NCBI RefSeq assembly: GCF_001623075.1 | Contig: NZ_LMCF01000094.1 | Span: 1 to 36,854, forward strand | Length of the DNA stretch: 36,854 nt | Direction of reading: 5' to 3' | Source of the DNA: Pseudovibrio sp. Ad37 | GTDB taxonomy: Bacteria; Pseudomonadota; Alphaproteobacteria; Rhizobiales; Stappiaceae | Program-made: the position numbers and the translations under genes | Shown here: one piece after another, positions 1-7,751 of the stretch | Layout: the number at the start of each line of letters is the position of its first letter | Position numbering within the stretch: the stretch's first letter is position 1 | The notes under the pieces: generated by a model | Database searches by the model: none | The model's input: only the letters and a program-made list of their open reading frames with translations | What the model was told of the DNA's origin: nothing

Positions 1-66
1 ACTGACCGACCGGACACTTCGACCATCCCGTAAAACAAGACGGCGGATCTTGGCTGCACTTTCCAT
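1..66 (-). CDS. istA: IS21-family transposase IstA, N-terminal fragment (runs off left edge)
   Basis: An ATG at 66-64 on the minus strand opens a frame of 22 codons that continues past the window edge. The peptide begins MESAAKIRRLVLRDGRS and continues VRSVS. This matches the start of the N-terminal helix-turn-helix of IstA proteins, where a short 'KIRRLVLxxGxSxRxVAR' stretch precedes the recognition helix. An in-frame stop lies just upstream, so the start is well bounded. The catalytic DDE domain and istB would lie outside the window. The identification rests on a short peptide plus the adjacent terminal repeats. Confidence 0.65.
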   Translation of the reverse strand, partial: MESAAKIRRLVLRDGRSVRSVS

Positions 67-167
67 CAATATCACCCGTTCATGCCCCGCGCTAAATGCA
101 CGGATCCTAACAAACAGGTGGGTCAATCTTAAACGCTCATAACCCACCTAACCGGGTCAATTTTGCA
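1..167 (-). mobile_element. End of an IS21-family insertion sequence
   Basis: Read on the minus strand, the element starts at about 167 with TGCAAAATTGACCC. The ATTGACCC core recurs about 40 bases further in (near 115-130, rc of gggtcaatctt), giving two spaced terminal repeats as is typical of IS21-family ends. The start of an istA-like transposase follows. Only this end lies in the window, so length, other terminus and target duplication cannot be seen. The boundary at 167 is inferred from the TG...CA terminus convention. Confidence 0.7.
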
Positions 168-3100
168 TGCCGATTCACACGCCAAAGAAGCCTTTGATTA
201 CATCAGCCAAGGCCGCATCACAGACGCCAGAGGCGCGCTGGCAGACCTGAAGCAATCTATGGTCAATCTGGACGCCTTTGTCGCCAATCCGCCAAAACCA
301 AAGCAACCGGAAAGCTATCAGGCAGGTACGGAAACATCTGAAGTGGAAGAGGAAGCTCTAACTGTAGAGCAACTGGCGGAAAAAGAAGAGCAGGAAGAAA
401 TTGCACTATTCGTCAGAGAGTTAAAGCAGCTTCGCGTTGAGGTCGAACAGCTGAAAAACGCTGTCAAAGAGGGGAATAAAGTTTGGGAACGTTTCTGTGA
501 AGGAGACTACCTCCAACGGTTCCAGAACTCATTCCAACTGGCAAACGCCTCAATCGATGAAGCGATGGATTGGCTCACAGGCGCTGACCAAATGATGACA
601 CCTGGCCCACGGATGAAAGTCAATCAGGATCTATTCATCACGAGCATACGAGAGCCAATCACAGAGGCCAAAAAAGCCTACCGTGACATGGAAAATGCAT
701 TTGATGTCAGCAAGCAAATCGTGATGTCGCAGCTCAACGGCATCTCTGAAGGAGCCAAATACTACCTTGCTGCATTCGAAGATATTTACAAAGTACGTGA
801 AAACTTGGGTGGCTGGGCGATTGATCTGTCCGCATTAGATGATGCCTATCTGACAGCAATGGAGAATATTGCGGAACTCAAAATATCCATAGAAAAACAA
901 GATGTTGCAGCATCTCGAGATGCTTTGGATCTGGCTGAAACACACCGGCAGAGCATGAGACAGGCGAGTGAGGCAGCGGAAAAAGCAGCACTAGACGAAG
1001 AACTTAAGGTCATCACGTCATTTTCTGACTTGCTGACTGACTACATTAAACTGTCCGAACTTGTAGACACGGTTGCCAAGTTTCCAGAGATTTTGGAAGT
1101 TTTTAAAAATGCAGATGCCACTGCGATAGCTGGTCTGGATAAAGCTCATGAACTGGCAAAATCTGGAGAGGGAAAGGCCGCAGTACTGCAGTTTTCAGAA
1201 ATCGAGAAAGCTATGGACGTCATGCTCGATGCTCTCGGTGACGCAGGTGTTGCAGCTGTGAGAGCAGAACTCGACGCACAAGCCCAGTACGATGCCGACA
1301 TCACTGCCTTCAGAATTAAAAAAGACAATATTTATTCTGATGTTAGCAAACTACAAGACATTGTAATAGCTTCATACGATGAATGGTGGCCGTCCTGTCG
1401 TGACACCTATTTTGAAGGGACTTTCATTGAGGAATTTGATAAGGCACGATTGAATCTTACTGCTGCAACTGACTTAAATAACTCACAAGAGGACGGAGAC
1501 CGTAAAGCCATAATTGCGGGCATGGAATCCGGGTTACAAGAGGCACTGGATGCCTTCAACGCGATGGACAATTTCCGCAAGCTCAGTGAGAACTTCACAG
1601 AGTCTCAGATGAGAGGATTGAGTCAACGGGCCGAAGGTTTCGAAAAGATTATTGACAACGCAAATGTGAGCCTTGATCAATATGCAGATTGGGGGTTGGA
1701 TTTTACCGATTTCGAAACAAACTACAATAAAGCCAAAGGGTTGGTTGAGCAATTGAGGGAAGCCATTCAGAGAAAAAATTATCTGGACGGATTAGATCTC
1801 AATCATCAGCTTACCGATGCCGTGAAGGTGGTTGAAGCCGAGAAACAGCGTTATGCGAGCCTATTTGAAGAGGCAAAGGCGAGTTTCATAGAAGGCTTTG
1901 AAGTCTATCGGCAGCGCATTGCAGACGTTGTAAAACGTCGACCAGAACTCGAAAAAATCAAACATCTTACAACGGCTTTTGATGATGCTGAACGCTCAGC
2001 TCTCCAGGCGATAGATCGAGGCATTGCCTTGATTAAAAAAGGAGACCGCTTCGGTCCTGACAAGGAAAGTGAATACATACTCAGCCAGGAAGATCGCATG
2101 CTTGAACTGCTCCAGGAGGCAGTGCCACTTGCGAAAGATCCAGAAAAGCTCGCTGCCACGATAAAGGAGAGCCAGCAAAAACTTGCCGAGTTCGAGGCTC
2201 TGAAGAAAGACATTCAGGATGGCATGGACCGTGAAGTCTTTGAAGCAATGCAGGTGCGCGGTGCTGAACATGCAGCAGAAGCACAAAAGCTGATGGATCT
2301 GGAAAACTTCGAGAAGGCCGAGTTTGAGTTATTTGCTCTGCGCGTTGTTAATGAAGCTCTGCAATCAAGACACGATTCCGGTGTAGCCATAGCAGACAAA
2401 ATTCCTGAGCTGGAACAGGAAGTTGAGGATGTAACAACGGATCTGGCTGACCTCAATAAACTGAGCAGCACGATCCAGAATGCCGATGACGCAGCAAACT
2501 ACGGCAAGTATCATTCCATCGGTATCCGAACGGCCTTTGAAGCAAAAGACTTTCTCCTCAAAGGCGAGATCAGACGTGCTCAGGCAGCGTTAAATACACT
2601 CCAGTACTACCTTGATAAAATGGAGGAACTTCTCGACAAACAGGGTACGAAAGGTCCTAAGCGCAGATCTGGTTCAGTGCAATCTAAATCAGAGGATCAA
2701 CCTGAAGAAACACTCAAGCCATCAGAAGAGCTGGAGTTGGAACGTGAGGACAGCTTCGGCCCAGCTGATGATGAAGAGCAAAAAGCCAACCTTCAAGATG
2801 CAATCGCGTCCACTGACCAGCTTCTGGAAACAGCCAAGGCAAATGTTAAAGACCTGCTGGATGCATCTGAAGCAGAGTATTACGGGATGATCCTCCAGAA
2901 AGCCGAAGAGCACGCCGCCGCCGCAAAAGATCACCTCGCGAATGCCAAATTAGACGACGGCGATGAAAGCATCGAGTACCTCAAGGTTGCTTTGGACACT
3001 CTACATGATGCGCACCGCGTAGGTCTCGCAACCTCGCAACTTGCGCCGGGCTATGAAAAAGAGATCGATGAAATTGGCCAAAAACTCATCCTGCTCAATC

Positions 3101-3333
3101 TGAAACGCAACACGATTAGCGAAGCGAAGGCTCAGGCTGAGTTTGATAAGGTCCGCGACGAAGCGAGCGCATCAGTTTATCAGGTCGCACGCTTGCTCAA
3201 CGACAAAAACATCCGCAAAGTTAAATACGAAATGGACACCCTGCATGAAAAAGTCGGCAACCTGGAAAAAATCCTGAACAGCCACACCAGCAGACGCGCA
3301 AAACTGAAGAATCTGCTGAAGCGCAAGAAGTAG
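163..3333 (+). CDS. Large all-helical repeat protein of unknown function, probably 5'-truncated by the IS
   Basis: The open frame encodes about 1056 residues rich in Glu, Lys, Ala, Leu and Asp, with no membrane segment and no recognisable catalytic motif. It looks almost wholly alpha-helical. A hairpin-like pattern (alanine-rich helix, Gly/Asp turn, helix, then a longer helix) recurs at irregular intervals, for example near residues 8-33, 230-268, 325-356, 525-560, 705-735, 790-825 and 920-955, resembling divergent TPR-like or spectrin-like units. An acidic linker (around 845-880) precedes the last unit and the C-terminus is very basic (RRAKLKNLLKRKK). The only available start is a TTG at 163 inside the IS terminus, with no ribosome binding site and a stop at 130-132. 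The native N-terminus is therefore probably lost. I do not recognise the family; a structural or scaffold role is speculation. Confidence 0.75.
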   Translation: MHADSHAKEAFDYISQGRITDARGALADLKQSMVNLDAFVANPPKPKQPESYQAGTETSEVEEEALTVEQLAEKEEQEEIALFVRELKQLRVEVEQLKNAVKEGNKVWERFCEGDYLQRFQNSFQLANASIDEAMDWLTGADQMMTPGPRMKVNQDLFITSIREPITEAKKAYRDMENAFDVSKQIVMSQLNGISEGAKYYLAAFEDIYKVRENLGGWAIDLSALDDAYLTAMENIAELKISIEKQDVAASRDALDLAETHRQSMRQASEAAEKAALDEELKVITSFSDLLTDYIKLSELVDTVAKFPEILEVFKNADATAIAGLDKAHELAKSGEGKAAVLQFSEIEKAMDVMLDALGDAGVAAVRAELDAQAQYDADITAFRIKKDNIYSDVSKLQDIVIASYDEWWPSCRDTYFEGTFIEEFDKARLNLTAATDLNNSQEDGDRKAIIAGMESGLQEALDAFNAMDNFRKLSENFTESQMRGLSQRAEGFEKIIDNANVSLDQYADWGLDFTDFETNYNKAKGLVEQLREAIQRKNYLDGLDLNHQLTDAVKVVEAEKQRYASLFEEAKASFIEGFEVYRQRIADVVKRRPELEKIKHLTTAFDDAERSALQAIDRGIALIKKGDRFGPDKESEYILSQEDRMLELLQEAVPLAKDPEKLAATIKESQQKLAEFEALKKDIQDGMDREVFEAMQVRGAEHAAEAQKLMDLENFEKAEFELFALRVVNEALQSRHDSGVAIADKIPELEQEVEDVTTDLADLNKLSSTIQNADDAANYGKYHSIGIRTAFEAKDFLLKGEIRRAQAALNTLQYYLDKMEELLDKQGTKGPKRRSGSVQSKSEDQPEETLKPSEELELEREDSFGPADDEEQKANLQDAIASTDQLLETAKANVKDLLDASEAEYYGMILQKAEEHAAAAKDHLANAKLDDGDESIEYLKVALDTLHDAHRVGLATSQLAPGYEKEIDEIGQKLILLNLKRNTISEAKAQAEFDKVRDEASASVYQVARLLNDKNIRKVKYEMDTLHEKVGNLEKILNSHTSRRAKLKNLLKRKK

Positions 3334-3410
3334 AATGTGTTTGCGAGCGATGAGGAGCACTCTAGTCCAGATAACAACACGCACTGCAAGTCTGAGTGGA
3401 TCGACCTAGG

Positions 3411-3439
3411 TTGCCACCTTAGTGATTATCAGGTGGCAA
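3411..3439. terminator. Hairpin between convergent genes
   Basis: TTGCCACCT (3411-3419) pairs perfectly with AGGTGGCAA (3431-3439) across an 11-base loop, overlapping the stop codon of the minus-strand peroxidase gene. No strong U-run follows on either strand. It is a plausible shared transcript end between two convergent genes but not a classical intrinsic terminator. Confidence 0.4.
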
Positions 3440-4609
3440 TACTCTTGCTTCGCTCATCAGGCAGTCGAGATCAGGAGAGGTCAGGCTTTGCAGAAAGGCT
3501 TCGAGGTCTTGCTTTTCAGTTCCTGTGAGACCAAGCGGGCGGATGCGTGGGTCTTGACCACTCAGTTGTGATCCGCCTTGGTTGTAGAACTCAATAACCT
3601 GCGAAATCGTACTGAGATGGCCGTCGTGCATATAAGGCGGCGTTACTGTGAGATTACGCAGTGAAGGCGTGCGAAATCTCCATCTGTCAACTGGATCCTC
3701 TGTTACCTCATATCGCCCTAGATCAGCTTCGCGTTCAGCACTAACAGATCGGATTTTTGAAAATTCCATCTGATGCACCACTCCGGGGGCAACTTGCACA
3801 GGAATGCTTGTCGGGGGATTTTGGCGCTTCTCTTCACGCATCTGACCATATCCGGTGTCATGGAAAAGCTCATCCGTAAAGAGAGCGTAGTCATCTTTGA
3901 TCAGATGGCAAGCACTGCAACCTGCTTTGCCGTTAAAAACCTGAAAACCACGCTTCACATCGGCACTGACTGCAGTTTCATCACCACCAAAGTACCATTG
4001 ATCAAAAGGACTGTTCCCCGCAAGGACTGACCTTTGATACGCGCCAAGGGCCATCCCAATCCTGTCGAGAGACGCCTGAGCCTCGAAGGCATCCTCGAAC
4101 ATCTGCGCATAGTCCGCAAGCTCCTTCAAAAGAGCAACAACATGCCCTGCAGACGGATTTGCCATTTCATTTCGTGCGGTTAACGGACCGATAAACTGTG
4201 TCTCCAATACATGATCCCGGCCATCATGAAACAGCACATTCAGATACCCGACATTCAAAATGCTTGGTGAGTTTCGCTTAAGGCTGCGCCCTTCAACGCC
4301 GATGGCTGTGCTCAGCTCCCAATTGGTGAACCCTTGTTCTGGAACATGGCACATGGCGCAAGACATGGTGTGGTTGATTGACAAGCGTCGATCGAAAAAC
4401 AACTTCCGGCCCAACTCAATCTTCGCGATACTCGGTGGGTTGTCATGTGGATGGGGGACGGGTGGAAGTCCGAGCGGGGTAGAAAGGCTTCGGTTCAAAG
4501 CCACTGCAGACCAGTTTTCCGGGTCTGCTATGCAATGCGATTGTGCATGTGCGCCATCTGCCCAACACATGAGACTGCCAATCAGACATGTAAGGAACCA
4601 CTGGCGCAT
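3419..4609 (-). CDS. Di-heme cytochrome c peroxidase / MauG-family protein, likely MtoX maturation factor
   Basis: This 396-residue protein has an N-terminal signal peptide (residues 1 to about 22, ending AHA) and two c-type heme motifs, CAMCH (84-88) and CSACH (231-235). Near the C-terminus it has the TPPYMHDGH stretch characteristic of bacterial di-heme cytochrome c peroxidases. It should be periplasmic with two covalently bound hemes. The family includes true peroxidases and MauG-type enzymes that make protein-derived cofactors. It is the last gene of the mtoX operon, and its ATG overlaps the stop of the SCO1 gene by one base (TAATG), so the two are translationally coupled. In Hyphomicrobium and relatives a mauG-type gene accompanies mtoX and SCO1/senC, so a role in maturing methanethiol oxidase is favoured over H2O2 removal. 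H2O2 is a product of MtoX, however, so peroxidase activity stays possible. Confidence 0.88.
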   Translation of the reverse strand: MRQWFLTCLIGSLMCWADGAHAQSHCIADPENWSAVALNRSLSTPLGLPPVPHPHDNPPSIAKIELGRKLFFDRRLSINHTMSCAMCHVPEQGFTNWELSTAIGVEGRSLKRNSPSILNVGYLNVLFHDGRDHVLETQFIGPLTARNEMANPSAGHVVALLKELADYAQMFEDAFEAQASLDRIGMALGAYQRSVLAGNSPFDQWYFGGDETAVSADVKRGFQVFNGKAGCSACHLIKDDYALFTDELFHDTGYGQMREEKRQNPPTSIPVQVAPGVVHQMEFSKIRSVSAEREADLGRYEVTEDPVDRWRFRTPSLRNLTVTPPYMHDGHLSTISQVIEFYNQGGSQLSGQDPRIRPLGLTGTEKQDLEAFLQSLTSPDLDCLMSEARVLPPDNH

Positions 4610-5319
4610 TATGACCTGCTTTCTTCCAGTAAAAGCGTCTCCACGTCTGTGATCAGGAGCCTCGGGTCGATGGTTCCAAGGCCATAGACGTTGCGTACAA
4701 CGCCTTCGCGATCAACCAGATACATCCGTAAAAGATGATTGATGACCTCCTGATCGTTCGAACGATCAATGACTTGGCCAAAACCATCCAGAATAGGCTG
4801 CAGATCTGTCATGCCTGAACTCGTAAGCACGTGCCATTTCAGCTTCTGATCAGCATTCGCATCGATTTGAAGGGGGTATGAAAAGGAGTTGATGGCCTCG
4901 ACCGTATCGCGGGCAGGATCAAAACTGATAGTGATCAGCTGAACATCTTCTCGCAGTCCGGGAAGCTTCTGGCTGGCATCGTGAATTTCAAAGAGCGTCG
5001 ACATGGCGATTGGACATCCATTCTCATCGCCGCACATCAGATAGACAAAGCTCACCAGATTGATCTTGCCTTTGGTCAGTGCTGCAAATGAATGTGTCTG
5101 TCCATTTACATCCAGAACCCGTCCATCTGGCGCCGTCCTAAACCGGTTCAGCGTGTAAGAACCCGGCTTGGGAGGATCAAACTGAAACTCTTCATGAGGG
5201 GTAAAGGCATCTGAAAATGGGCGAGTGGGAGCAGCTTGTCCGGCCATTAAGGTATACCAGAGTGCTGGAAGTGTTGCTGCAACACCACTGAAGACCAGGA
5301 ACTTTTTCAATACACGCAT
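4609..5319 (-). CDS. SCO1/SenC-family copper chaperone (MtoX operon)
   Basis: A 236-residue protein with a single N-terminal hydrophobic anchor (about 7-28) followed by a thioredoxin-like SCO domain. The copper-binding set is visible: Cys96 and Cys102 in a C-x5-C arrangement (CGDENGC) and His195 in NHLLRMYLVDREG, the usual position of the SCO histidine. It probably sits in the membrane facing the periplasm and delivers copper. SCO proteins classically serve cytochrome oxidase CuA, but no oxidase genes are nearby, and SCO1/senC genes sit next to mtoX in known methanethiol oxidase loci. Copper loading of MtoX is therefore the likely job. It lies 65 bases downstream of mtoX and overlaps the downstream peroxidase gene by one base. 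Confidence 0.88.
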   Translation of the reverse strand: MRVLKKFLVFSGVAATLPALWYTLMAGQAAPTRPFSDAFTPHEEFQFDPPKPGSYTLNRFRTAPDGRVLDVNGQTHSFAALTKGKINLVSFVYLMCGDENGCPIAMSTLFEIHDASQKLPGLREDVQLITISFDPARDTVEAINSFSYPLQIDANADQKLKWHVLTSSGMTDLQPILDGFGQVIDRSNDQEVINHLLRMYLVDREGVVRNVYGLGTIDPRLLITDVETLLLEESRS

Positions 5320-5347
5320 GCATCAGACCTAATGAGTTGGAAAAGCA

Positions 5348-5371
5348 TGGGGCAACACGCGTGCTGCCCCA
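5348..5371 (-). other. Intercistronic hairpin between mtoX and the SCO1 gene
   Basis: TGGGGCA (5348-5354) pairs with TGCCCCA (5365-5371), and the CACG/CGTG core inside can extend the stem. On the minus-strand transcript it sits just after the mtoX stop, followed by a short T run (TGCTTTTCC). It may attenuate transcription or protect the mtoX 3' end, so that more oxidase than maturation protein is made. Confidence 0.45.
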
Positions 5372-5384
5372 AAACGAGTTTGAT

Positions 5385-6695
5385 CTAGCTGGTGTACAGC
5401 TCAGAACTGCCAAAACGCATGATGTGCGCACGGCCAAGGCCGAGCTTGTAAAAATCGATATCAAAGTCCTCGATCAGCTCTTTCCCATCCCAGGTGTATG
5501 CACGCAGATATTGCACATCGTCGTCACCCTTTTTGTCCCAGTTTGCCAGCAAGGAAGAGCTGAAGTAGACCCGTTTCCCATCCCAACTCTGGCTAACCAT
5601 GTTGACCTGACGGTCGATGGTTTTCTCATAAATTTGAGAGGGGTTATGCGGATCGGAAATATCAAAGAGCCGCGTCTTGCCATCCATGAAGCTGTTGACC
5701 CACAGTGTCTGATCATCAGCAGCAATGGAAATGTCGACGGGAAGCGGAATGTCCGCAGGGTTTCCAATATCTGCTACATCTTTGGCCTGCCATTCCCCAC
5801 TGTCGTCCTCATAAATCAGCCAGAGTTTGGAGGTGAGAGCGGTCGTAGAGAATGCATAGTTAGCATTCGGCCCCCATGGGAAGCGGATCTCCAGCGGAGC
5901 GCCCGGCACGTTGAAGACCTTACGCGGCTGACGAGTATGCAGATCCCATTGAACGATCGTATTGCCAAACCGCTTCATCGCGTCGGCATCTTGCAGCATC
6001 TGACCAAAATCCATCATGTAGTTTGACCAGCCAGTAAAGGAGGAGGTCAACATGATGTTCTTGCGAATGAGTGCGCGAATGTCATAGCCATAACCGTCCG
6101 CAACAGCATCCCCCACAGCAACGGCACCCTGCATGTCACTGGCGGTTGGCATCCAATAAGTCGCCACGTAGTCGCCGGCATCGTTGTATTCAACCAGTGC
6201 CGTGCGCCCACCATGATCATCATCATTGGAAAGCCCGGTGATCATCATGCTGCCAGGAAGGGCAAAGAATGTGTGTGGCCCAACAACGCCCCCTGAATCC
6301 TTGACAAAGGTCTCGATGGTTTTGTGGAGGGATGGCTTTGATGGGTCACTATGTACGTCGAAGATGAAAATGCGATTGGTATCCAGACCACCAGTCCAGA
6401 AATAGCGACGATCTGCTGAAAAGCCACCATGATGTGCTTCATTCCGTCCGCCGACAGAAATACTGTTGATCACCTGACCGCGCATGGGCGAGTCTGGCCG
6501 CAGATCAATGGTAACAAGCTTATCTTGCTCGTCACCCATTCCCTCAACGCCGAGTGTCCAGACATAAACGAATTCTTCCTGCCCGGTAATCTTGGGCATG
6601 TAAGGTGACTGACAGGTTTCATCAGCAAAAGCTCTAAACGGTCCGGCAGTCGCTGCAGCAGCAACAACCAGTGCACCAAATTCTCTTCTATTCAT
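5385..6695 (-). CDS. mtoX: Methanethiol oxidase, SBP56 (selenium-binding protein 56) family
   Basis: The 436-residue product has the SBP56 fold signature throughout: a beta-propeller rich in aromatic and Asp/Gly turns, with EAHHGGFSADRRYFWTGG (86-103), GPHTFF near 148 and a C-terminal RAHIMRFGS stretch. It starts with a twin-arginine-type leader (NRREFG, then an alanine-rich hydrophobic stretch ending about residue 24), so it is probably exported folded to the periplasm. Bacterial SBP56 enzymes oxidise methanethiol to formaldehyde, hydrogen sulfide and H2O2 and need copper. Histidines such as His88/His89 are candidate ligands (inference). The start is supported by GGGAGGA a few bases upstream. 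The arrangement mtoX-SCO1-MauG is that described for Hyphomicrobium MtoX. Other SBP56 homologues have unclear roles, but this neighbourhood makes MtoX the best call. Confidence 0.9.
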   Translation of the reverse strand: MNRREFGALVVAAAATAGPFRAFADETCQSPYMPKITGQEEFVYVWTLGVEGMGDEQDKLVTIDLRPDSPMRGQVINSISVGGRNEAHHGGFSADRRYFWTGGLDTNRIFIFDVHSDPSKPSLHKTIETFVKDSGGVVGPHTFFALPGSMMITGLSNDDDHGGRTALVEYNDAGDYVATYWMPTASDMQGAVAVGDAVADGYGYDIRALIRKNIMLTSSFTGWSNYMMDFGQMLQDADAMKRFGNTIVQWDLHTRQPRKVFNVPGAPLEIRFPWGPNANYAFSTTALTSKLWLIYEDDSGEWQAKDVADIGNPADIPLPVDISIAADDQTLWVNSFMDGKTRLFDISDPHNPSQIYEKTIDRQVNMVSQSWDGKRVYFSSSLLANWDKKGDDDVQYLRAYTWDGKELIEDFDIDFYKLGLGRAHIMRFGSSELYTS

Positions 6696-6717
6696 AAGAT
6701 CCTCCCATAGAAATTAA

Positions 6718-7530
6718 TTAATGAGTATTTCGAGTTGCCTCCAACTCGCCGGAAAGAGCCACCAAATTTGCTCTCTCGGCATCAACAATTGAGCAGTGCT
6801 GAATGGCAGCTGCAGCGCGTATGTTTTCTTCTTTGAGCACAGGTAGAATATGCGTGTGAAGTCGCGGCTTTATGCGGTTTTGGGGGCCAACAACCCCCAT
6901 GCTGAAGAGTGCTCCAAGTCGGTCAACCATAATGGGCACGGCAATGCTGGTGACACCGTCATCAATCTCGCCATCACAAAGCGCAAAGCCATCGCGCCGC
7001 ACGTTCTCCAGCTCTTCGGCGATATCAGAACTGTCAATGAGAGTGGCTTGCGTAAATTGCACGCGTTCGGTTCGCAGCAGTTCATCTCGCAGTTCGGGCA
7101 ATATGAAAGCAGCAATGGCTTTGGCGGAGGAGCAAGCATGAACAGGCCGGGTCCCAAGGCCGGGGTAAATATAAGATATGGATGGATCACTGGGAGGCTC
7201 AACATGGATAAGGTCCACACGGCCACCACGATATCGTGCCAAAAAAGCTGTTTCACCAAGTTCAATCACAAGCCGGTGGATCATCGCAGAGACAGCTTTG
7301 ATCACATGTGACTCTGATTTTCCTGTGAGGGCAATTTTGATGAACCGGATACCCAGAACATACCGTTTGCCGTCCTCAACCTCATCCAGAAAGCCGCAGT
7401 GAAGCAGAGACGACAGGTTCCGATAGATGGTTGCTCTGGGAAGCTTGGTCATCTGCGCAAGATCGTTCGCACTGACCGGCTTGGCGGCTCCAGCAACAGA
7501 TTCTAGCAGCTGTATCAAACGTTCCTGCAT
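6718..7530 (-). CDS. IclR-family transcriptional regulator of the mtoX operon
   Basis: A 270-residue regulator with an N-terminal winged helix-turn-helix (about 5-60; ANDLAQMTKLPRATIYRNLS) and the C-terminal IclR effector domain (about 80-250), including the CDGEIDDGVTSIAVPI core. It is the first gene of the minus-strand cluster, 22 bases upstream of mtoX, so it is probably cotranscribed with mtoX and may autoregulate. It is divergent from the DsbA-like gene at 7752 and could control both directions from the shared promoter. The effector is unknown; a methylated sulfur compound is an inference from context. Confidence 0.87.
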   Translation of the reverse strand: MQERLIQLLESVAGAAKPVSANDLAQMTKLPRATIYRNLSSLLHCGFLDEVEDGKRYVLGIRFIKIALTGKSESHVIKAVSAMIHRLVIELGETAFLARYRGGRVDLIHVEPPSDPSISYIYPGLGTRPVHACSSAKAIAAFILPELRDELLRTERVQFTQATLIDSSDIAEELENVRRDGFALCDGEIDDGVTSIAVPIMVDRLGALFSMGVVGPQNRIKPRLHTHILPVLKEENIRAAAAIQHCSIVDAERANLVALSGELEATRNTH

Positions 7531-7751
7531 GAGATTCTCACAATATGGACGTTTGAAGCGTATTCTGAGAAAAGTTTATCCGACAACCCGTGAAATTTGA
7601 CAGGGATAAGGCGTCTTTTGTAGCTTACGTATTACGATTATGCGTCATTGAACGTCCGTTAGGTTTGCAGACATCAATCAAACGCCTCGTTGCAGCCAAA
7701 GCAGTTGCAGGTTAACGTTGCTCTTCACTCTTGGATAGAGGAGCCGTCTCT
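7531..7751. promoter_or_regulatory. Divergent promoter region between iclR-mtoX and the DsbA-like gene
   Basis: This 221-base region separates two divergent genes. GGACGTTTGA (7548-7557) and TTGAACGTCC (7649-7658) form widely spaced partly inverted half-sites. The stretch near 7629-7646 is AT-rich and loosely palindromic. These are candidate IclR operators only; no promoter boxes can be assigned with confidence. Confidence 0.35.
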
